Origin: an uncultured Burkholderiales bacterium
Lineage (GTDB): Bacteria > Pseudomonadota > Gammaproteobacteria > Burkholderiales > Thiobacillaceae
Assembly: GCA_937925755.1 (NCBI GenBank)
Contig: CALAMX010000137.1
Coordinates: 1 to 17,214 of the forward strand
Direction of reading: 5' to 3'
Length of the DNA: 17,214 nucleotides
The translations under genes and the position numbers were made by a program. Of this stretch, positions 1 to 7,145 are shown piece by piece (within the stretch, counting starts at the first letter, position 1; each line of letters opens with the position of its first letter). The notes under the pieces are model-generated. The model saw only the letters and a list, made by a program, of their open reading frames with translations, did not search any database and was not told the origin of the DNA.

Positions 1-120
1 CATGCGCGTAGCGCATGTTAAGCCGCGAAGCGGCGGCCGGAGCCAAAACGAAGTTTCGGCGGAGGCTAACCTGCCGTCAGGCAGGTTAAGCGAGCGAAAG
101 CGAGCGGCCGGAGCCAACAC
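1..120. repeat. Hairpin series and 68-bp-period direct repeat inside the copy 1 element
   Basis: Three perfect inverted repeats are visible: CATGCGC/GCGCATG with a 3-nt loop (1-17), GCCGC/GCGGC with a GAA loop (22-34), and TAACCTGCC/GGCAGGTTA with a GTCA loop (67-88). The text GTTAAG ... GGCCGGAGCCAA occurs twice, starting at 17 and at 85, so the interior is an imperfect tandem duplication of about 68 bp with differing sequence in the middle. This kind of structure is common in non-autonomous elements and REP-like sequences. Confidence 0.65.
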
Positions 121-171
121 CGCGCAAGGCAGCGATGCGCCCGCGCAGCCAGTTATGCAGAGCTTCCCTAA
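1..171 (-). mobile_element. Partial MITE-like element with IS5-type terminus (copy 1)
   Basis: This stretch ends at a 16-bp terminus, GTTATGCAGAGCTTCC (152-167), followed by CTAA (168-171), which fits the YTAR target duplicated by IS5-group elements. Read on the minus strand, the terminus and the following sequence, about 92 bases in all, match 12979-13070 on the plus strand with only a handful of differences, so the two copies are inverted relative to each other. The interior contains short hairpins and no recognisable transposase. The other end lies beyond base 1, so the total length is unknown. It begins 10 nt after the stop codon of the uracil-DNA glycosylase gene. The repeat relation is seen directly; the IS5 affiliation is inferred from the termini and target site. 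Confidence 0.7.
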
Positions 172-180
172 GGGGAGTAT

Positions 181-906
181 TCAGCTTGGCTGTCCGGCCT
201 TGATCTGCGCCATGGTCTGGCGGGCGAGCACCAGGTCCTCCCAGGCACGCGCCTTGTCGGCCGGGTTTCTGAGCAGATAGGCCGGATGATAGGTGACGAT
301 GAGCGGGATGCCGCGGTAGAGATGAACCTGGCCGCGCAGGCGGCCGATGGCGGTGTCGGTCGTCAGCAGGCTTTGCGCAGCGAAACGGCCTACGGCCAGT
401 ATCAGCTTGGGTTGTATCAGGTCGATTTGACGCTCCAGATAGGGTAGGCAGGCGGCCACCTCCTGCGGGCTGGGGTCGCGGTTCTTGGGTGGGCGTGATT
501 TGAGCACATTGGCAATATAGACGTTTTCGCCGCGTTTCAGTCCGATCGCTGCTAGCATCGCGTCGAGCAGCCGTCCCGCCTGACCGACGAAGGGCTCGCC
601 CTGCTTGTCCTCCTCCGCGCCCGGCGCCTCGCCGACGATGAGCCATTCGGCGTGGGGATCGCCCACGCCGAACACACCCTGGGTGCGGGTGCGGTGCAGG
701 TCGCAGCGGGTGCAGGTGAGGACGGCCTGGCGCAGGGTCTCCCAGTCCATCTCGGCGATGGCAGGCGCCGCCGGTGCGGCAATCTCGTTCGCGTGGGGCG
801 GTTGTTCTGCGCGCGGCTGTATTGCACGAGCCTGCGGCCGCGCCCGCCGCCGCCACAAGGGGGAGAGCCCGAGTGCCTTGAGTCGCTCCGCACGCGACAG
901 GCTCAT
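181..906 (-). CDS. Uracil-DNA glycosylase, family 4/5 (iron-sulfur) type
   Basis: The 241-residue protein should remove uracil from DNA to start base-excision repair. Motif GEAPGAEED lies at residues 92-100, followed by a GEPFVG block, and the C-terminal HPAYLLR motif is at 207-213; both are hallmarks of the SPO1/family-4 superfamily. The N-terminal ~50 residues are basic and Ala/Pro-rich and look like a variable linker. Family-4 enzymes bind a 4Fe-4S cluster with four cysteines. Here C65, C68 and C153 are present, but the position normally occupied by the third (in KCRPP) is Ser137, coded TCA at 496-498. Its spacing to C153 fits the missing ligand. The start codon overlaps the rimI stop by 4 nt (ATGA), so it is the last gene of the operon. 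The family is secure; cluster occupancy is uncertain. Confidence 0.92.
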   Translation of the reverse strand: MSLSRAERLKALGLSPLWRRRARPQARAIQPRAEQPPHANEIAAPAAPAIAEMDWETLRQAVLTCTRCDLHRTRTQGVFGVGDPHAEWLIVGEAPGAEEDKQGEPFVGQAGRLLDAMLAAIGLKRGENVYIANVLKSRPPKNRDPSPQEVAACLPYLERQIDLIQPKLILAVGRFAAQSLLTTDTAIGRLRGQVHLYRGIPLIVTYHPAYLLRNPADKARAWEDLVLARQTMAQIKAGQPS

Positions 907-1367
907 AGATCCAGCCTCATCACCAGGGCGTCCTCGCGTCCGTCATCGGCCGGGTAGTAGCCGCGCCGCAAGGCGATGCCCACGAAGCCAAGGCGCTGAT
1001 AGAGACGCAAGGCTGCGGTGTTGCTGGGACGCACCTCGAGGTACAGGCTCTCCGCGCCGTGCCCGCGCGCCGTCTCGATGACCAGGTCCATGAGCATGCG
1101 GCCATAGCCCCTGCCCTGCCAGATCGGTGCGATGCAGCAGTTGAGCACGTGCCCTTCGCCGGCTGCGACCAGTAGGATGGCGTAGCCCACGAGCTCACCA
1201 CCGATCTCCGCGACCCAGCAACTGTAGCCAGCCTGCAGACAGTCGTGGAAATTGCCGCGCGACCAGGGATAGGGGTAAGCCGCTCGCTCGATGCGCACGA
1301 CTTGTTCCAGATCGGCCTCGCGCATCGGCCGGAAGCGGGGGATGCCGGGTTTGAGGACGGCGTTCAT
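903..1367 (-). CDS. rimI: Ribosomal protein bS18 N-terminal alanine acetyltransferase
   Basis: A 154-residue GNAT-fold N-acetyltransferase. The acetyl-CoA pyrophosphate-binding loop is QGRGYG at residues 84-89 (Q/R-x-x-G-x-G/A), preceded by the beta-strand HVLNCCIAP and followed by YLEVRPSN and ALRLYQRLGF, all typical of RimI. RimI acetylates the N-terminal alanine of ribosomal protein S18 and possibly other proteins in the cytoplasm. I chose the ATG at 1367 because it gives the usual RimI length and forms an ATGA overlap with the tsaB stop. The open frame continues upstream, but that part is the shadow of tsaB. Its own stop overlaps the glycosylase start by 4 nt, indicating translational coupling through tsaB-rimI-udg. 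Confidence 0.93.
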   Translation of the reverse strand: MNAVLKPGIPRFRPMREADLEQVVRIERAAYPYPWSRGNFHDCLQAGYSCWVAEIGGELVGYAILLVAAGEGHVLNCCIAPIWQGRGYGRMLMDLVIETARGHGAESLYLEVRPSNTAALRLYQRLGFVGIALRRGYYPADDGREDALVMRLDL

Positions 1368-2035
1368 CGTTCGCTGCGCTTGCGCGCGACCTTGTCGCGG
1401 AGGTAAAACGGCTGCGCGTCCTCCGCTGCGCCGCCTTCGCCGTGGGCGAAGCGTCGGGCGGCCAGACGCGCCATGCTGCGTGCATGCGGGATGACCTCGG
1501 GGCGTATCGCCTGCGCCCGCCCGCCGGCACGCGAGCGCAGGGTCTCCGCGTAGGCGGCGAAGCCATTGCCGCAACCGACCCAGCCGGCCTCCGCCGGCAA
1601 TGGCAAGTCCTCGGGCCGATACAGGCCTGGCCCGGCAGCGATCGACCAATCCTGCCCCCGCCGCTCGAACACGGCCCCGTAGAGCTCGCCCATGCGCGCG
1701 TCGAGGCAAGCCACCACGTGCCCGGCGGCAACTTCCTCGGCCATCGCCTCCAGGGTCATCACCCCGACGACGGGCAGGCCCGCGCCCATCCCCAGGCCCT
1801 GGACCACGCTGCAAGCGATGCGCAGCCCGGTGAAGGCGCCCGGCCCCTGGCCGAATGCCAAGCCATCGAGACCGCCCAGGGTCAGCTCGGCCTCGGCGAG
1901 CAGACGCTGGAGCATGGGCAGCAGGATGCGCGAGTGACTCTGGCCGGCCTCGACCTCGCGCACGAGCAGGTCGCCGTCCAGCCAGAGGGCGGCCGTACAC
2001 CATTCGGTGGAGGTGTCGAAGGCGAGGATCTTCAC
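1364..2035 (-). CDS. tsaB: tRNA threonylcarbamoyladenosine biosynthesis protein TsaB
   Basis: The 223-residue protein begins MKILAFDTST and carries the QSHSRILLPM and GLAFGQGPGAFTGLRI segments typical of TsaB (YeaZ). TsaB has an ASKHA-type fold and no catalytic activity of its own. It pairs with TsaD and TsaE to transfer the threonylcarbamoyl group to A37 of ANN-decoding tRNAs. The start is GTG at 2035; no ATG gives a better N-terminus, and the Shine-Dalgarno is weak. It lies 28 nt after the helicase gene and overlaps rimI by 4 nt, so it probably depends on operon transcription. Pairing of tsaB and rimI is common in proteobacteria. Confidence 0.94.
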   Translation of the reverse strand: MKILAFDTSTEWCTAALWLDGDLLVREVEAGQSHSRILLPMLQRLLAEAELTLGGLDGLAFGQGPGAFTGLRIACSVVQGLGMGAGLPVVGVMTLEAMAEEVAAGHVVACLDARMGELYGAVFERRGQDWSIAAGPGLYRPEDLPLPAEAGWVGCGNGFAAYAETLRSRAGGRAQAIRPEVIPHARSMARLAARRFAHGEGGAAEDAQPFYLRDKVARKRSER

Positions 2036-2063
2036 GATGGGGGTCGGAGGGTAAAGCTCTATT

Positions 2064-4022
2064 TTATCCAGGTCTGGCCCCAGTCACCGCGCCGGACGCC
2101 TGCGCGAAAAAGGCCTCCACCTCGGCCAACTGGCGGGTGCGCCGCATCGGTGGCAGGGCCTGCCAGATGCGCCGGCCGTAGGGTTTGTCCACCAGGCGCG
2201 TGTCGCAGATCATCAGCACCCCGCGGTCGTTTTCGTGGCGGATGAGCCGCCCCGCCCCTTGCTTGAGGCTGATCACCGCATGCGGCAGTTGGTAGTCGGC
2301 GAAGGGATTGTGGCCGGCACGCCGCATGGCCTCGATACGGGCAGCGAGGACCGGATCGTCCGGTGGCTGGAAGGGCAGCCGGTCGATGACCACCAGGGAC
2401 AAGGCCTCGCCGGGGACGTCCACCCCCTCCCAGAAGCTCTGGCTGCCGAGCAGGATGGCATTCCCGAGCCGACGAAAGTCTTCCAGCAGTTCGCTACGGC
2501 TGCGACTGCCTTGCAACAGCAGGGGCCAGTCGTGGCCCTCGGCAGCAAGTCGCTCGGCCACCAGGGCATAGGCCTCGTTCATGGCGCGCAGACTGGTGAA
2601 CAGCAAAAAGGCGCGGCCGCCGCTCGACCGCAGCACCGGCCAGGCCGCCTCGACGCAGGCGCGCGTGTAGTCCGGCGAGTTGGCGTCCGGCATCCACCGT
2701 GGGACGTAGAGCAGGGCCTGCCGTTCGTAGTCGTAGGGGCTGTCCCAGACCGCGGTGTCTGCCTCCGGCAGGCCGATCTGGGCAAGGTAGTGGCGGAAAT
2801 CGCCGCGCACCGACAGGGTGGCCGAGGTGAAGATCCAGGCCCTCGCGTCGTCTTCGAGCTGGCGCGCGAACAGGCTGCCCACGTCGAGGGGGGTAGAGTG
2901 GAAGAGCACGGCATGGACGGCGGTCTCACACCAACGCACCATGCCCGTCTGCGCATCGGGTGAGAGCCAGCGTTCGAGGCGTCCGGCAGCCTCCTGGCAG
3001 CGTTCGAGACAGTTGGCCAACCCCTCGGAACGCTCTGCCTGCCCCTCCAGCAATACCTGCAGCCGCACGAGCCGCTCCTGCAATACGCCGATGGCGGCCC
3101 GGAACGCCTCGCGCTCAAGGGCTCGCGCCGCCGCGAGACGCACGCTGGCAAGCCCCAAGGCGAGGCGCAGATCACGTGCCGCCTTGTCGAGTTCTGCGGC
3201 GGCACGGCCGAGCTCGGGGAAATCGGCCGCCGCCACCGCCGCCTCCTGCCGCACGTCACGCGCGAGGTCGAGCAGCACGCCCGTGCTCACGCTCTCGCCG
3301 AAGAAGACCGAGGCCGTCTCCGGCAGTTGATGCGCCTCGTCGAAGATCACGGCGTTGGCAGCTGGCAGCAATTCCCCTGCCCCCTCGTCCTTGAGCAGGA
3401 CGTCGGCAAAGAAGAGGTGGTGGTTGACCACCACCAGGTCGGCCTCGAGCGCGCGGCGGCGCGCCTTGAGCACGAAGCAGCCCCTGTGGTGCGGGCAGTC
3501 CCCGCCCAGGCAGTTGTCTCGCGTCGACACCACCCGCGGCCAGACGGGGGAGTCCTCCGGCACGTCTTTGAGCGTCATCCGGTCGCCGTTGTCGCTTCGC
3601 TCGGCGAAGCGGGCGATCGCTTGTAAGTGCGCGACCTCTTCACGGCTCGTAAGCCGCGCATCGGCCAGCGCCCGCTCGAGATGATAGTGGCAGACGTAGT
3701 TGGCCCTCCCCTTGAGCAGCGCGACCTCGACCGGTCGCCCCAGCGCCGCACGCACCGCTGGGATGTCGCGGCGGTAGAGCTGGTCCTGCAGGGTCTTGCT
3801 GGCGGTGGAGAGGATGGTCTTGGCACCGCTGCGCAGCACTGGCACCAGATAGGCCAGGGTCTTGCCGGTACCGGTGCCGGCTTCGACCACTAGACGGCCG
3901 CGCTGCAAAAGCGCCGCCTCGATCCGGCGCGCCATCTCAAGTTGCTGGACACGTGGCCGATAATGGGGGATGTGGCGGCTCAACGGGCCGTCTTGGGCAA
4001 ACAGCATCCCGAGTTCATCCAT
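2064..4022 (-). CDS. ATP-dependent DNA helicase, DinG/YoaA family (XPD-like, iron-sulfur)
   Basis: A superfamily 2 helicase of 652 residues counted from the ATG at 4022; a GTG two codons upstream at 4028 is the alternative start. Walker A is EAGTGTGKT (47-55) and the DEAH box is DEAH (228-231). Motif VI is QGAGRLIR (588-595). Four cysteines at 111, 171, 176 and 182 match the 4Fe-4S domain of the XPD/DinG/YoaA group, which unwinds 5' to 3'. YoaA acts in replication-fork repair with HolC in E. coli; DinG resolves R-loops and is damage-inducible. Length and motif spacing suit YoaA better than DinG, but I cannot separate them firmly. It leads the minus-strand operon and is divergent from the hydrolase, with only 27 nt between starts, so its promoter must lie within or overlap the hydrolase 5' end. 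Confidence 0.92.
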   Translation of the reverse strand: MDELGMLFAQDGPLSRHIPHYRPRVQQLEMARRIEAALLQRGRLVVEAGTGTGKTLAYLVPVLRSGAKTILSTASKTLQDQLYRRDIPAVRAALGRPVEVALLKGRANYVCHYHLERALADARLTSREEVAHLQAIARFAERSDNGDRMTLKDVPEDSPVWPRVVSTRDNCLGGDCPHHRGCFVLKARRRALEADLVVVNHHLFFADVLLKDEGAGELLPAANAVIFDEAHQLPETASVFFGESVSTGVLLDLARDVRQEAAVAAADFPELGRAAAELDKAARDLRLALGLASVRLAAARALEREAFRAAIGVLQERLVRLQVLLEGQAERSEGLANCLERCQEAAGRLERWLSPDAQTGMVRWCETAVHAVLFHSTPLDVGSLFARQLEDDARAWIFTSATLSVRGDFRHYLAQIGLPEADTAVWDSPYDYERQALLYVPRWMPDANSPDYTRACVEAAWPVLRSSGGRAFLLFTSLRAMNEAYALVAERLAAEGHDWPLLLQGSRSRSELLEDFRRLGNAILLGSQSFWEGVDVPGEALSLVVIDRLPFQPPDDPVLAARIEAMRRAGHNPFADYQLPHAVISLKQGAGRLIRHENDRGVLMICDTRLVDKPYGRRIWQALPPMRRTRQLAEVEAFFAQASGAVTGARPG

Positions 4023-4036
4023 GCTCACAGAGTAGC

Positions 4037-4041
4037 GGAGG
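4037..4041 (+). promoter_or_regulatory. Shine-Dalgarno fixing the hydrolase start
   Basis: GGAGG sits 8 nt before the ATG at 4050. It supports that start over an in-frame upstream start at 3942, which would extend the protein across the divergent helicase gene and bury the signal peptide. Confidence 0.7.
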
Positions 4042-4049
4042 TCAGCCTC

Positions 4050-4907
4050 ATGTGCAGCATCCGCCTGGGTTTAGCCCTGCTGCTAGGCGTCCTGTTGAGC
4101 CTAGCTGAGGCGTGGGCCATGCAGGTCACCCTGGATCTGCAGCCGGGGCTTAGCGCGCATGCCGAGTACCGACCGGGGAGCAAGGACAGACCCGCCGTGT
4201 TGATCCTGCATGGCTTCCTGCAGACGCACAACTTCCCCACCGTGCACAACCTGGCCGACGGACTGGCCACGGCGGGCTATAGCGTGCTTACCCCTACCCT
4301 CACCCTGGGGGTGAGCCATCGCCAGCAAAGTCTCGCCTGCGAGGCCATTCACACTCATACCCACGAGGGCAACATGCGCGAGATCGACGCCTGGCTACGC
4401 TGGCTGAGGGCGCAAGGCCACCGGCGCATCGTCCTCATCGGCCACAGCTTGGGCAGCGCCGAACTGCTTTTGTACCTGCAGGCGCGCCGGCCTGGCGACG
4501 TGGTTCATTTCATCGCCTTGAGCCTGGTGGAGAGCCGATCGGACGACCAGCCCGAGCGTATCGAAGAGCTGCGGCAGGCCATGCGACAACGGCTCAGCCG
4601 CGGCGATCGCAGCCTGTACCGCCACCCATTGTCTTTCTGCAGACATTTCAACGCCGTACCGCAGACCTTTGCCTCCTACCTCGCCATCACCCCGGACAGA
4701 CTGCTCAAGGCCGCCCGTGCGTTGCGGGTCCCGGCGACCTTCATCATGGGCGGAGGTGACGAGCGCCTGAGCTCGGGCTGGATCGAGCGGCTCAAACACA
4801 CCGGCAAGACCGTGATCGTCATATCCAACGCCAACCACTTCTTGGACGGTGAACACGAGTTCGAACTGCTGGACGCCGTGCTCGCCGTCCTCAAGCAGGC
4901 CACCTGA
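4050..4907 (+). CDS. Secreted alpha/beta-fold serine hydrolase
   Basis: A 285-residue protein with a signal peptide: a hydrophobic core at about residues 5-19 and a likely cleavage after AEAWA (residue 23). It has an alpha/beta hydrolase core. The HGF oxyanion segment is at 54-56, the nucleophile elbow GHSLG at 131-135 (Ser133), the probable acid Asp237 in GGGDER, and the catalytic His263 in NANHF. The substrate is unknown; an esterase or lipase-like role in the periplasm is plausible. The GGDEF-EAL gene starts 2 nt after its stop, so the two are almost certainly cotranscribed and translationally coupled. That links an exported hydrolase to a c-di-GMP enzyme, but the functional connection is inference. 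Confidence 0.85.
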   Translation: MCSIRLGLALLLGVLLSLAEAWAMQVTLDLQPGLSAHAEYRPGSKDRPAVLILHGFLQTHNFPTVHNLADGLATAGYSVLTPTLTLGVSHRQQSLACEAIHTHTHEGNMREIDAWLRWLRAQGHRRIVLIGHSLGSAELLLYLQARRPGDVVHFIALSLVESRSDDQPERIEELRQAMRQRLSRGDRSLYRHPLSFCRHFNAVPQTFASYLAITPDRLLKAARALRVPATFIMGGGDERLSSGWIERLKHTGKTVIVISNANHFLDGEHEFELLDAVLAVLKQAT

Positions 4908-4909
4908 CC

Positions 4910-7132
4910 GTGCCCACGCTGCGCCTCCAACAGCTCTACGCCTTCTTTCTCCTACTGTCGCTAGTGCTGCTGGCCGCGCTGGGCCTGTATGCACATCTGA
5001 GCTTCCAACACGTCATCCAACAGACGCAAGAAGACGCCGAGCGTGCAGCACGTGCCGAAGTCGCCAGCGCGGTGGCAGCCCTGGAACGACGACTGCGCAA
5101 CATTGCCGGCTATCTCGCCAGTTGGGACGAGACGCGTCAACACCTTACCAACCCCGAGTACTATCCCCTCTGGCGGGATACACGTGTGCGCGATTCGGGT
5201 GCCCTCCCCGCCTCCATGCGCATCGGTCTATACCGGCCCAATGGTGTCATCCTGGCACGCGATCCCTCGGGTGCTTTCCCAGATCGGCTACCGCCGCAGG
5301 CGCATCTCGAAGTACGGCTTATGTGGCAGGACGCAAGACCAGTGGTCCACTACCCTTTCCCTATTCGCGTCCACCCGGACAGCGAGTTGCTCCTCGGCTA
5401 CGGACTCATCCGCCTCGAACCGCTGGAAGAATTGCGCAAGATCGGTCCTTTTCGCTATGTCGATGATGCAAACCTGCGGTTGCGTCAGGGTGCAGAGAAG
5501 CTACGGCGACTGGATGAACTGACCCAATACCTCGATCTACGTGCCCAGCCCAATACAGTCTTGCTCTCTGCCCTAAATGAACTGGAGCAATTGATCTTCT
5601 TTGCCATCCTTCTGTCCCTAGCCCTCGCCCTGGCCTTTTTCATCGCCCTGCGTCAGTTGATCGTACGTCCTATTCGTCGCCTCACCTCAACCATTCTGCA
5701 TTTGCGTGACGACCCCCAGGCCGAAATAAATGGGTCGATCAACCATGATTTTTACCTCTGGGAGCTCAAAGAATTGCAGAATGCCTTTCTCGACTACAAC
5801 CAACGCCTGCTGCGATTACACCGGGAAGTCCAGCAGAACAGCGAGATTTTTTATCGGCAGGCACGCCAGGATCCACTCACCGGTGTATACAACCGCCGCG
5901 CCTTCGACGAAGACCGCGCCCGCTTGGAACATGACAAGCGCATCGACGAGTGCACCCTAATCCTGTTCGATTGCGACCATTTCAAGGCGATCAACGATAC
6001 CTACGGCCATCCCGTAGGCGATGCAGTGATCCGCGCCCTGGCCACCTGTCTCACCCAGGCCCTGCGCGCCGATGATCGGCTCTATCGTTTGGGCGGGGAC
6101 GAATTCGCCACCCTCATGCCCGGTGTCCCAATCGATACCGCGCGCGTGGTGGCAGAGCGCTGTCTGGAACAGGTCAGGCAGTACGACTTCTCCCGGCTTG
6201 GCATCAGCGAGCCGGTTACCATCAGCATTGGACTGGCACACGCGAGCGCGCCCTTCGATCTGACCACCCTGCACAGGCACGCCGATCTGGCGATGTATTC
6301 GGCGAAACGGCCGGGCCACCCCAAAATCGCCATCTATGAGGAAAGCCTTGGTGCACTGGCCGCCTTGGTCTCCAACCGTGAGGTCAGCGCCGTTTATGCC
6401 GCCATCCGCCAGCCCGATCTGCTGCATTTCCGCTATCAGCCAGTGGTGCGGCTACCTCAGCGCATCGGCGAATATTGTGAAGCCCTGTGTCGTATCCATT
6501 GTGACGGCCAAGTCATTGCTCCAGGGGCCATCTTCGCCATCGTCCAGGCCAGACGCCTGGACGTGGAGTTCGATCTGGCCGTGATCGAGGCAGTGCGGCG
6601 CGATCTCAGGCAAGGTCTGCCAGAATTGGAACACGGGGTCTCCATCAACATCTCTGCGCCAGGTATCGTCAACGATCAGGTCATCTCTGCCCTGCTCGGC
6701 CTCAAGGCAGACTCTCTCGCGCGCAAGATCGTCGTGGAGATCACCGAGACGGCTTTGATCACCCAGGTCGAGGCTGCCTCGGCGAACATCGCCCGGCTGC
6801 GAGCCGCCGGTTGCCTGGTCGCGCTCGACGACTTCGGCAGCGGCTACTCCTCTTTGCGCTACCTCGCCTCGATGCCGGTCGATATGGTCAAGTTCGACAT
6901 GAGCCTCATCCGTCTGTTGGAGAAGGACGATCTACGCGAGCGACTGATCGTGCAGGACATCGCCCAGATCGTCGCCACCGCGGGGTATGACCTGGTGGCC
7001 GAGGGGATAGAAGACGAGGCCTTGCTCGCCCAGGTCGAGGCCCTGGGTTTCACCTACGCCCAGGGTTATCACCTCGACCGTCTGCACGCATCCCAGGCAA
7101 GGCCCCAGCAGCAGACGGCAATCCAGGCTTGA
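4910..7132 (+). CDS. Membrane GGDEF-EAL c-di-GMP turnover protein
   Basis: A 740-residue inner-membrane protein. TM1 is at ~9-30, a periplasmic sensor region of ~200 residues follows (31-228), then TM2 (229-247), a HAMP-like/helical linker (~248-315), a GGDEF domain (~316-478) and an EAL domain (~495-725). The diguanylate cyclase motif GGDEF (395-399) is intact, with an RxxD inhibitory site (R386-D389) five residues before it. In the EAL domain the expected metal and substrate residues are present: E524 (EAL), N580, E610, D640-D641, K661, E698 and Q718. It could therefore make and degrade c-di-GMP, although one domain may be regulatory in practice. The start is GTG at 4910, coupled to the hydrolase. 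The central part (roughly 5550-5880) looks more AT-rich than its neighbours. Confidence 0.93.
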   Translation: MPTLRLQQLYAFFLLLSLVLLAALGLYAHLSFQHVIQQTQEDAERAARAEVASAVAALERRLRNIAGYLASWDETRQHLTNPEYYPLWRDTRVRDSGALPASMRIGLYRPNGVILARDPSGAFPDRLPPQAHLEVRLMWQDARPVVHYPFPIRVHPDSELLLGYGLIRLEPLEELRKIGPFRYVDDANLRLRQGAEKLRRLDELTQYLDLRAQPNTVLLSALNELEQLIFFAILLSLALALAFFIALRQLIVRPIRRLTSTILHLRDDPQAEINGSINHDFYLWELKELQNAFLDYNQRLLRLHREVQQNSEIFYRQARQDPLTGVYNRRAFDEDRARLEHDKRIDECTLILFDCDHFKAINDTYGHPVGDAVIRALATCLTQALRADDRLYRLGGDEFATLMPGVPIDTARVVAERCLEQVRQYDFSRLGISEPVTISIGLAHASAPFDLTTLHRHADLAMYSAKRPGHPKIAIYEESLGALAALVSNREVSAVYAAIRQPDLLHFRYQPVVRLPQRIGEYCEALCRIHCDGQVIAPGAIFAIVQARRLDVEFDLAVIEAVRRDLRQGLPELEHGVSINISAPGIVNDQVISALLGLKADSLARKIVVEITETALITQVEAASANIARLRAAGCLVALDDFGSGYSSLRYLASMPVDMVKFDMSLIRLLEKDDLRERLIVQDIAQIVATAGYDLVAEGIEDEALLAQVEALGFTYAQGYHLDRLHASQARPQQQTAIQA

Positions 7133-7145
7133 GTCCAGGCAGTGT

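Noticed and set aside
86..893. Long Arg/Pro-rich open frames on both strands over the glycosylase gene
   Set aside because: These are typical of GC-rich DNA antisense or out of frame to a real gene, with no motifs.
903..2003. A 366-codon open frame that would make RimI a large fusion protein
   Set aside because: The upstream 212 codons are an Arg/Gly/Ala-rich shadow of tsaB. The ATG at 1367 gives the normal RimI length and an ATGA overlap with tsaB.
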